11,874 bases of DNA from the NCBI GenBank assembly GCA_007117055.1, contig SKHH01000052.1, positions 1 to 11,874 on the forward strand, written 5' to 3'. Below the pieces are notes generated by a model. That model did no database searches. It was not told the origin of the DNA and saw only the letters and a program-made list of their open reading frames with translations. This document shows, piece after piece, positions 6,535 through 11,874 of this stretch; the first letter of the stretch is position 1; every line of letters begins with the position of its first letter. The position numbers and the translations under genes were made by a program. The DNA is from Lishizhenia sp. Lineage in GTDB: Bacteria; Bacteroidota; Bacteroidia; Flavobacteriales_D; Crocinitomicaceae.

Positions 6535-6879
6535 ATGATTATGAAAAAAACGATTCTACTAGCTGTTATTCTCTTTTTTCAATTTGTACTAGTTGCTCAA
6601 ATACAAGGTGATGTAGCTCGAGCGGGAAGGCAATTACTCGAAGAGTATTCTTTTGTATTGGAAGGAAATTGGAATGGGAAAATTGTCTATGATGTGGCTG
6701 TATTAAATACTGGTGAAATATCAGGGTTAAAATTTAATCACGAAGAATCAACCATCAAAAGTACTCCAGCACAAATGAAAGTGCGCAATTATATTGCCGA
6801 TTGGAAGTTTGAAGCGGGAACGCATTTTCCTAAACATCATCAAGCCAGAATAATTATTACGTTAGTTAAACCGAAATAA
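6535..6879 (+). CDS. Small secreted TonB-C-like protein
   Basis: 114 residues from the first ATG. A second ATG six bases on (6541) gives MKKTILL, a more typical signal-peptide start, so the true protein may be two residues shorter. The signal peptide runs to about Ala21 (LVAQ). The mature domain, about 44-113, has the strand pattern of the TonB C-terminal/AgmX-like fold: GKIVYDVAVLNTGEISGLKF, a helix with IADWKFEAG, and a final strand ARIIITLVKP. Unlike a true TonB there is no proline-rich spanning region, and the signal peptide looks cleavable, so it is probably a free periplasmic domain. The family call comes from pattern only. It ends 18 bases before the convergent aroK, with no terminator visible between them. 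Confidence 0.65.
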   Translation: MIMKKTILLAVILFFQFVLVAQIQGDVARAGRQLLEEYSFVLEGNWNGKIVYDVAVLNTGEISGLKFNHEESTIKSTPAQMKVRNYIADWKFEAGTHFPKHHQARIIITLVKPK

Positions 6880-6897
6880 TTACACTGACAGAACCAT

Positions 6898-7416
6898 TTA
6901 GTTTATGTAGTCTTGAATCAAATCTATAATTCCATCTGCAGTTTGTTGCTCTCGGGTCGCCGTAATATGAGCTCTTTCATAATGCGGTATGCGTTCGTTG
7001 AGTAATTCAGTGACAAAAAAAAGTAACTCTTCATCGCTTTTGGAAGCTATCAAAGGACGTTTATTCTTTCCTTGTTTTAGACGCTGAATAATTTCTTTTG
7101 TGGGGCGTTCTAGGTAAATTACGAGACCCTTTTTTTTCATTTCATTGAGATTGTCAAAAAAACAGGGAAGACCACCACCGGTAGAAATAATAGCAGGTTG
7201 CTTTATTAGTTGTTGTATCCACTGTTGTTCTTTCGCTCTAAATTGATCCTCACCGAATTCTTCAAAATATTCTTTTATTGAGAGTTGAAATTCTTGCTCT
7301 AATGCCACATCAGAGTCAATAAACGGAAGTTTCAGTGCATTTGCTAATTTCTTCCCCAAGGTTGTTTTCCCCACTCCCATAAATCCGATTAAGAATATTG
7401 GCTGAACTATTTCCAT
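6898..7416 (-). CDS. aroK: Shikimate kinase
   Basis: 172 residues, normal length for shikimate kinase. It phosphorylates shikimate at the 3-hydroxyl using ATP, the fifth step of the shikimate pathway, in the cytoplasm. Walker A is GFMGVGKTT (11-19). Shikimate-binding residues expected in the family are Asp36 (FIDSD, 32-36), Arg60 (DQFR) and the GGG loop (80-82, STGGGLP). The lid contributes Arg120 (NKRPL), and Arg142 lies in ERIPHYE. It follows the MFS gene after seven bases on the same strand, so the two are almost surely one operon, with aroK second. aroB lies 4.5 kb away in another unit. Confidence 0.96.
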   Translation of the reverse strand: MEIVQPIFLIGFMGVGKTTLGKKLANALKLPFIDSDVALEQEFQLSIKEYFEEFGEDQFRAKEQQWIQQLIKQPAIISTGGGLPCFFDNLNEMKKKGLVIYLERPTKEIIQRLKQGKNKRPLIASKSDEELLFFVTELLNERIPHYERAHITATREQQTADGIIDLIQDYIN

Positions 7417-7423
7417 AACATGT

Positions 7424-8623
7424 TTACACTTGATTCTTTAAAGCTGTTTTTTCATCTCTATAGCGTTGATTTGTTTTACTAAATAGTAAATGCGCAATTA
7501 AATAGAGTAACGCTAATAAACTCATTAGTGCTCCAAAAATAAACACATTAAAAATAGAAATAAATGTGTTGTCGTATACTAATAATGTGCTGGCTGAACC
7601 AAATAGAATTCCTAATTCCAGAGAGATAAATAAAGTGCCAGATCCAATACCCCTGCGATGCGCGGGAGATAAATCAGCCATCCAAGCGAATAGCGTAGGG
7701 CTGTTGATTCCTGTTGCTACTCCAAATAAAACAGAAGAAATGGTATACCAAAAAGGATCTTTGGCAATTCCCACCATTATCATACTTCCAATTAATATAG
7801 ATACACCAATTAATAAGGTTTGTCGTCGTCCAATATTATCGGATACTTTTCCAGCTGTGAGCCGAACAACAATTGTGGATAGTACATAATACACAAAAAA
7901 CCAACCTTTGTTTTCAATACCAAGAAAAACGGACATATCAGGAGTTATGACAAAGATTAATCCGGAACACGCTGCTGTAAGAAACATGACTACAGCCACT
8001 GGCAAGACATCTTTTTCTATGATTTCATTTTTTTTGATGTTAAAAACAGACCAATTAAAAGGTTTAGGATTGGGTAAGGTCTCTTTCACCGTACTAATAA
8101 TCCAAAGAGAAACCAAGGACAGCAAGGCAGACGAAACAAAGAGCCCATTCATACCAACTAACTGACGAATTGGAGTTCCTAAAAACTGACCTACGCCTAT
8201 ACCAAGTGATATCCCTGTACCAAAAACACCCATGCCGTAACCACGTTGTGTAGGGGGCAAAAGATCGGTAACCAGAGCAGTGGCTCCAGTGGGTAAAAAA
8301 CCTGTTGAGAACCCATGGAAAAAGCGCAACATGAGAAAAAATAATACACTTCCACTCAACGGATAAAGAAGCGTGACAAAAGCGCAAATAATGGTTCCTA
8401 CATACATGGTGCTTTTTCGCCCGACTACATCCGCCATTTTTCCAGAGAAAGGCCTTGAAATGGCTGCGGTTATCGTAAATAAAGAGATGATTAATCCTTT
8501 ATATTCGGCACCGTCCAGGGATGTAATGAAATCATTTAATTCAGGAATAATCAAATTAAAGGATGTCATAAATAAAAACATCGCAACGGATAAAGCCCAA
8601 AAGTTTTTGGAGTAATTCTTCAT
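7424..8623 (-). CDS. MFS transporter (12 TM)
   Basis: 399 residues from the ATG at 8623; an upstream ATG at 8698 would add 25 residues with a Cys-rich stretch. The shorter start is preferred because a good promoter (8635-8663) lies between the two, and the shorter protein begins MKNYSKNFWALSV, a normal cytosolic lead into TM1. Twelve hydrophobic segments are visible. Motif A appears after TM2 (GKMADVVGRKS, 61-71) and again in the second half (GKVSDNIGRRQ, 258-268), the duplicated MFS hallmark. This is an inner-membrane proton-coupled carrier, probably an efflux-type member. The substrate cannot be read from the sequence, and pairing with aroK does not by itself imply an aromatic substrate. 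Confidence 0.9.
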   Translation of the reverse strand: MKNYSKNFWALSVAMFLFMTSFNLIIPELNDFITSLDGAEYKGLIISLFTITAAISRPFSGKMADVVGRKSTMYVGTIICAFVTLLYPLSGSVLFFLMLRFFHGFSTGFLPTGATALVTDLLPPTQRGYGMGVFGTGISLGIGVGQFLGTPIRQLVGMNGLFVSSALLSLVSLWIISTVKETLPNPKPFNWSVFNIKKNEIIEKDVLPVAVVMFLTAACSGLIFVITPDMSVFLGIENKGWFFVYYVLSTIVVRLTAGKVSDNIGRRQTLLIGVSILIGSMIMVGIAKDPFWYTISSVLFGVATGINSPTLFAWMADLSPAHRRGIGSGTLFISLELGILFGSASTLLVYDNTFISIFNVFIFGALMSLLALLYLIAHLLFSKTNQRYRDEKTALKNQV

Positions 8624-8634
8624 AATTTTCGCCA

Positions 8635-8663
8635 CAAAAGTACGCTTATAGTATAGACAACAA
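8635..8663 (-). promoter_or_regulatory. Promoter of the MFS-aroK operon
   Basis: The minus strand has TACTTTTG (8642-8635), an exact TAnnTTTG and the same octamer as in the tRNA-Ser promoter. Upstream are three tandem TTG triplets (8666-8658) at spacings of 15, 18 and 21 bases; the middle one (18) fits best. The -7 box ends 11 bases before the ATG at 8623, so the leader would be only about five bases. This also supports 8623 over 8698 as start. Confidence 0.65.
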
Positions 8664-8672
8664 CAAGAATAT

Positions 8673-8707
8673 GTTTGAAAAGTTGAAATTAACTTCAACT
8701 TTCAAAC
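8673..8707. promoter_or_regulatory. Long AT-rich inverted repeat, possible operator upstream of the MFS promoter
   Basis: Positions 8673-8687 and 8694-8707 pair over 14 bp with a single one-base bulge, around the six-base loop attaac. It ends seven bases upstream of the nearest TTG of the MFS promoter. No T-run follows on either strand, so an intrinsic terminator is unlikely. Position and symmetry suit binding of a dimeric regulator, though a processing or termination hairpin for the upstream peptidase mRNA remains possible. Confidence 0.45.
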
Positions 8708-8725
8708 TATATGGATTCCCAATTG

Positions 8726-8751
8726 CTGACGTGTATTAATTACGATGTCAG
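8726..8751. repeat. Inverted repeat downstream of the peptidase gene
   Basis: CTGACGT (8726-8732) pairs with ATGTCAG (8745-8751), with an inner GTA/TAC pair around loop TTAAT and one bulged G. It lies 15 bases past the peptidase stop on the minus strand. On that strand one pair is a C-A mismatch and no T-run follows, so terminator function is only a possibility. Confidence 0.35.
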
Positions 8752-8765
8752 TCTGTCAACAAATC

Positions 8766-10799
8766 TTACAGGGTTAAACCTGCCCGCTTCAAGAGAGCTT
8801 CATTCGAAGGCTCTTTTCCTCGGAAAGAAATATATAGCTCCATTGGATGCTGAGTACCTCCTTTTTCCAGAATTTCCGTTTTGAATTTTTGAGCTACTTC
8901 ACTATTGAAAATTCCTTTTTCTTTGAAAAATTCAAAAGCATCGGCATCTAATACCTCTGCCCATTTGTAACTATAATACCCTGATGAATATCCTCCAGCG
9001 AAAATGTGTGAGAATTGCGTAGTCATTAAATTATCCTTAACGTAGGGGTAAAAATTCATAGGTTGCATGACTTCTTGTTCTATTTCACTTAACGATTCAC
9101 TTAATGCTTCAGTACGTAAATGGTAGGTCATATCAAGCATTCCAAAACTCAGTTGTCGAAGTGTAGCTAAACCTTCTAAAAAGTTGGAGCTATTCGTGAT
9201 TTTTTCAATGTATACTTGTGGTAGCACTTCGTTGGTTTCGTAATGTTTTGCAAAGATTGACAGAGCTTCGTGTTCGTAGCACCAGTTTTCCATCAATTGA
9301 CTTGGTAATTCTACAAAATCCCACATTACGCTTGTTCCAGATAAACTCGGGTATTTCGTATTACCCATCATTCCATGTAAGGCATGTCCGAATTCATGAA
9401 ACAAGGTGGTCACTTCATTGAAAGTCAGTAAAGAAGGTTTAGAACTCGTTGGTTTTGAAAAATTACACACGATCGCTACGTGAGGTCTGCTATTTAAGCT
9501 TTCCTTTTTATATTGCGATTTAAAAGAAGTCATCCAAGCACCAGCTCTTTTTCCTTTTCTAGGATGAAAATCAGCATAAAAGACAGCAAGTAATTCTTGG
9601 TTTTCGTCTTTTACTTCATAGGTTTTTACATCCTTATGGTATTTTTGAATAGTATTTGTTTCATGGAAAGTGATACCAAATAATTTAAATGCAATTTCAA
9701 AAACACCATGAATAACTTTATCTAGCGGAAAGTAGGGTTTTAATTGTTCCTCATCTAAATCGAAAGAAACTTGTTTTAGTTTTTCTGAGTAATAGGCAGC
9801 ATCCCATTTCTCTAGTTGCTGAATTCCATCTTTCTCTGCTGCAAATTGCGAAAGTTGCTCAAATTCTTTTTTTGCCGCCGGCATAGACTTTTGTTTGAGA
9901 TCCGCAAGAAAGTCATTTACTTTTTCTGGAGACATTGCCATTCGGTCATCGAGTACATAATGCGCATGTGAATCAAAACCGAGTAGCTGCGCTCGTTGTA
10001 ATCTTAAATCCACGATGCGCTTCACAATTGATGTATTATCGTTTTTATTTCCTCTAAAACCTCTAGCTCCAAAAGCCAAGGCCATTTTTTTTCGTAATTC
10101 GCGCATGGCTGAATAAGTCATAAAAGGCACGTAGCTAGGGTAGTCTAAGGTAAATACCCATCCATTCAAAGATCTTGACTTTGCTTCATCTTGTGCCGCC
10201 TCAATGACAGAATCGGGTAACCCTTTTAGGGAATCTTCATTCTCTAGATGTAAAGTAAAATCTTGTGTTTCTGCCAATACGTTTTCGTTAAAGGTTAAAC
10301 TCAAAGAGGCTAATTCTTCATCAATTTTACGAATTTGATTTTTTCCTTTTTCATCGAGTAAGGCACCATTTCTTACAAAAGAATTGTAGGTTCTTTTGAG
10401 TAACATGACCGCTTCTTTATCTTTCGGCCATAGTGATTTATTATCATACACCTCTTTCACTTTATCAAATAAAGCGACATTAAGCATAATGTCATTTTGA
10501 AATGCAGTCAATAAGGGCGAAATTTCTTGTGCCAATTGTTGCATTTCTGGACTGGTTTCAGCTGAATTTAAATTGAAAAATATAGCTGTTACACGATCAA
10601 GGTGCAAGGTAGAAAATTCCAGCTCCTCAATGGTATTAGTGAAAGAGGTAGCTTCATTGGAGTTGGCAATGGTATCAATTTTTTGTTTACTGTCATCCAT
10701 CGCTTTTTTTACAGCTGGTAAGTAATCGCTCAATTGAATTTTTTCAAAAGGAGCTGTTTCGTATGGTGTTAAAAATCTGTCTAATAAATAATTTTCCAT
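8766..10799 (-). CDS. M3-family zinc metallopeptidase (oligopeptidase A / dipeptidyl carboxypeptidase type)
   Basis: 677 residues, the usual size for the Dcp/PrlC branch of family M3. The zinc site is HEFGH (His468, Glu469, His472) with third ligand Glu497 (DFVELPSQ), all intact. Downstream HIFAGGYSSGYYSYKW supplies the His and Tyr residues expected to stabilise the transition state. The N-terminal half is helical, as expected for the lid of the deep substrate channel. There is no signal peptide, so it is cytoplasmic and probably degrades short peptides left by larger proteases or signal peptides. It starts 33 bases after rsmG, with no promoter seen in the gap, so it is probably the second gene of an rsmG transcript. 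Sequence alone cannot separate oligopeptidase A from peptidyl-dipeptidase. Confidence 0.95.
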   Translation of the reverse strand: MENYLLDRFLTPYETAPFEKIQLSDYLPAVKKAMDDSKQKIDTIANSNEATSFTNTIEELEFSTLHLDRVTAIFFNLNSAETSPEMQQLAQEISPLLTAFQNDIMLNVALFDKVKEVYDNKSLWPKDKEAVMLLKRTYNSFVRNGALLDEKGKNQIRKIDEELASLSLTFNENVLAETQDFTLHLENEDSLKGLPDSVIEAAQDEAKSRSLNGWVFTLDYPSYVPFMTYSAMRELRKKMALAFGARGFRGNKNDNTSIVKRIVDLRLQRAQLLGFDSHAHYVLDDRMAMSPEKVNDFLADLKQKSMPAAKKEFEQLSQFAAEKDGIQQLEKWDAAYYSEKLKQVSFDLDEEQLKPYFPLDKVIHGVFEIAFKLFGITFHETNTIQKYHKDVKTYEVKDENQELLAVFYADFHPRKGKRAGAWMTSFKSQYKKESLNSRPHVAIVCNFSKPTSSKPSLLTFNEVTTLFHEFGHALHGMMGNTKYPSLSGTSVMWDFVELPSQLMENWCYEHEALSIFAKHYETNEVLPQVYIEKITNSSNFLEGLATLRQLSFGMLDMTYHLRTEALSESLSEIEQEVMQPMNFYPYVKDNLMTTQFSHIFAGGYSSGYYSYKWAEVLDADAFEFFKEKGIFNSEVAQKFKTEILEKGGTQHPMELYISFRGKEPSNEALLKRAGLTL

Positions 10800-10832
10800 A
10801 ATTGTGTTGTTGAATAAAATAGTGGTAATAAC

Positions 10833-11456
10833 CTAATACACTTGTAAATAAACGACTTTCTTGGTTTCGAAAAACGCCTCTGTGTAGAAGTCGGAGATTT
10901 CGATGATTTCGTAATAGGATTTTATGGGCTTCATTTCTGCCTTTAAGTCCCCTCCTTTTAAATATAAAATCCCATTCGGTAAACTATTTTGATGTTTTGA
11001 TTTGATTGATTTTCTAACCCATTTTACAAATTCCGGCATTTGAGTTACTGCTCTACTTATAATAAAATCATATTTGTGTGGAATCGTTTCTGCACGTTGA
11101 TTAAAAGTCGTAACGTTTTTTAAGTCTAATGCTTTTACCACCTCATTAACTACTTTTATTTTTTTACCGATGGAATCAACCAAGTGAAACGTACAATTCG
11201 GAAAAAGTATAGCTAATGGAATACCGGGAAAACCACCACCTGTTCCAACGTCTAATACTGTAGTTCCTTTCTGAAAGCTAAGAATTTTTGCGATTGCTAG
11301 CGAATGAAGAACGTGATGAATATAAAACTGATCGATATCTTTTCGACTAATCACATTGATTTGTGCATTCCACTCCTCATACAGAGGTTTTAATTTTTCA
11401 AATTGCAGTCGCTGTTCCTCGGTTAAGTGAGGAAAGTATTTTTCGATTATCTCCAT
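10833..11456 (-). CDS. rsmG: 16S rRNA (guanine-527-N7)-methyltransferase
   Basis: 207 residues, standard RsmG (GidB) length. It methylates N7 of G527 in 16S rRNA with S-adenosylmethionine, near the decoding site; loss gives low-level streptomycin resistance in other bacteria. Visible motifs are NVISRKD (34-40), the HHVLHS helix (47-52), SAM-binding motif I DVGTGGGFPGIPLA (69-82), the acidic ribose-binding Asp94 (LVDS), NQRAE (119-123) and SRAVTQMPE (134-142). It is the first gene of a likely two-gene unit with the M3 peptidase. The ATG at 11456 is the natural start, and a -7 promoter element ends just four bases before it. Confidence 0.96.
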   Translation of the reverse strand: MEIIEKYFPHLTEEQRLQFEKLKPLYEEWNAQINVISRKDIDQFYIHHVLHSLAIAKILSFQKGTTVLDVGTGGGFPGIPLAILFPNCTFHLVDSIGKKIKVVNEVVKALDLKNVTTFNQRAETIPHKYDFIISRAVTQMPEFVKWVRKSIKSKHQNSLPNGILYLKGGDLKAEMKPIKSYYEIIEISDFYTEAFFETKKVVYLQVY

Positions 11457-11460
11457 AGTA

Positions 11461-11468
11461 CAAAATTA
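11461..11468 (-). promoter_or_regulatory. -7 element (TAATTTTG) abutting the rsmG start
   Basis: Exact TAnnTTTG match on the minus strand, four bases before the rsmG ATG, the same distance as at the response regulator gene. No TTG lies 17-21 bases further upstream, so it is a half-match. If active, rsmG mRNA would be leaderless or nearly so. Confidence 0.4.
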
Positions 11469-11518
11469 CCCAAAAAATCATATCTATGCCCACCTTCCTG
11501 TGTTCGCTATACAATTTT

Positions 11519-11581
11519 AACTTCTCTAAGTTTCGTTAAAACTATTTACCTCGAGAAGTTTCCCTGCAATAGAACTCAGGG
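11519..11581. repeat. Two adjacent hairpin-forming inverted repeats
   Basis: The first has a perfect 8-bp outer stem, AACTTCTC (11519-11526) with GAGAAGTT (11553-11560). It encloses a 5-bp inner stem, AGTTT (11529-11533) with AAACT (11539-11543). The second follows directly: CCCTG (11562-11566) with CAGGG (11577-11581). Neither is followed by a T-run on either strand, so they do not look like intrinsic terminators. They lie 60-125 bases upstream of rsmG in a region without genes and may be part of the same RNA as the structure at 11635-11795 or regulatory DNA. Confidence 0.4.
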
Positions 11582-11634
11582 CATCATGGCATATCACGAC
11601 CACCTTTTGAGTTTTGTTTCAAAAAAACAGTTTT

Positions 11635-11795
11635 GAGTTACGATTTTTAGGTGTTGGAGTGGTCCTAACCGAAATGTAATGAAGTGACAGGATTGCACTA
11701 TTTCTAGCGCAATCAAAAAGTTTCAGCTTGTCCCGCATAGAGGTAAGGAAGAACCGGACAATCAGTTTTCTTATTGTGGCTCCCACAGGGAACTC
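11635..11795 (-). ncRNA. Putative structured RNA, family not recognised
   Basis: This stretch has no coding signal but several pairings that favour minus-strand RNA. GATTGCGCTA (11714-11705) and TAGTGCAATC (11700-11691) form a 10-bp stem closed by a GAAA tetraloop; one pair is G-U on the minus strand but an A-C mismatch on the plus strand. Further stems are TTGTCC (11761-11756) with GGACAA (11733-11728), and TGTGG/CCACA at about 11775-11787. A short GAGTT/AACTC pair would close the ends (11795-11791 with 11639-11635). I see no tmRNA, RNase P RNA or SRP RNA signature. A 6S-like RNA is conceivable from size and rod-like folding, but this is a guess. The ends are tentative, set by the outermost pair, and no clear promoter was found. 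Confidence 0.35.
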
Positions 11796-11874
11796 TTTTT
11801 TTTAATCAACAAAGTATGGGTTTACCCTAGTTAGGGGGTAATTACGCTTTATTCAAATTCAAATGAAGTAAAAT

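Larger units (their letters stand above)
11457..11874. other. Gene-free, inverted-repeat-rich intergenic region
   Basis: No protein gene is convincing in these 418 bases. A 69-codon plus-strand frame that begins inside rsmG has no family-like features. The region holds, in order, the rsmG -7 element, two hairpins (11519-11581), a 9-base direct repeat ttttgagtt (11606-11614 and 11631-11639), the putative structured RNA, and a symmetric GC-richer block at 11818-11845. That block contains GGGTTTACCC, CCCTA-GT-TAGGG and GTAATTAC. The gene it may serve lies beyond the right edge. Confidence 0.6.

Noticed and set aside
7566..8615. Several plus-strand and one minus-strand frames inside the MFS gene
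   Set aside because: They are antisense or frame-shifted shadows of a gene with clear MFS motifs and no independent signals.
8624..8698. 25-residue N-terminal extension of the MFS protein from the ATG at 8698
   Set aside because: The extension covers the promoter and part of the inverted repeat, is Cys-rich and unlike a transporter N-terminus; the ATG at 8623 fits better.
11427..11636. 69-codon plus-strand frame overlapping the start of rsmG
   Set aside because: No signal peptide, no recognisable motif, starts antisense inside rsmG and crosses hairpin-forming DNA.
11635..11795. tmRNA, RNase P RNA or SRP RNA
   Set aside because: None of the expected signatures was found on either strand (tRNA-like ends of tmRNA, the GAGGAAAGUCC and ACAGAA segments of RNase P RNA, the GGAAGGAAGCAGCC loop of SRP RNA).

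Overview
The window is an AT-rich bacterial chromosome segment that most likely comes from a Bacteroidota member, probably order Flavobacteriales. The support is threefold. Promoters match the Bacteroidota form (TTG, about 19 bases, TAnnTTTG). No clear Shine-Dalgarno sequences precede the start codons. The gene types (stand-alone proline dehydrogenase, MORN-type and FKBP lipoproteins, M3 oligopeptidase, small TonB-C-like secreted protein) are common in that group. The genus cannot be fixed from the sequence alone. Nothing looks like a prophage, IS element, CRISPR array or defence island; this is mostly core chromosome.

Layout. Positions 1-78 hold a tRNA-like inverted-repeat element cut by the window edge. 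A complete minus-strand tRNA-Ser(UGA) unit follows, with promoter, gene and strong intrinsic terminator (108-259). Positions 260-405 show nothing else recognisable. Next is a minus-strand pair, aroB and an acyl-CoA-dehydrogenase-fold flavoprotein, overlapping by 10 bases (406-2438). Divergent from aroB, a run of plus-strand genes spans 2545-6879: proline dehydrogenase, a six-TM potassium channel, an FKBP prolyl isomerase lipoprotein, an OmpR/PhoB-type response regulator, a two-repeat MORN-like lipoprotein and a small secreted TonB-C-like protein. This run meets a minus-strand block convergently at 6879/6898. That block reads, in transcription order, rsmG, M3 metallopeptidase, MFS transporter and aroK. 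The last 418 bases (11457-11874) have no convincing protein gene but are rich in inverted repeats, including a 10-bp stem closed by a GAAA tetraloop on the minus strand, which suggests a structured RNA.

How the genes relate. aroB and aroK both serve the shikimate pathway but lie in separate transcription units, each with an unrelated-looking partner. ProDH starts proline catabolism and feeds electrons to the respiratory chain. The FKBP, MORN and TonB-C-like proteins are predicted envelope proteins. The response regulator has no kinase gene in the window. The most distinctive features are promoter -7 elements lying only 4-14 bases before several start codons (leaderless or nearly leaderless mRNAs), the tRNA-like inverted repeat at the left edge, and the unassigned structured region at the right edge.
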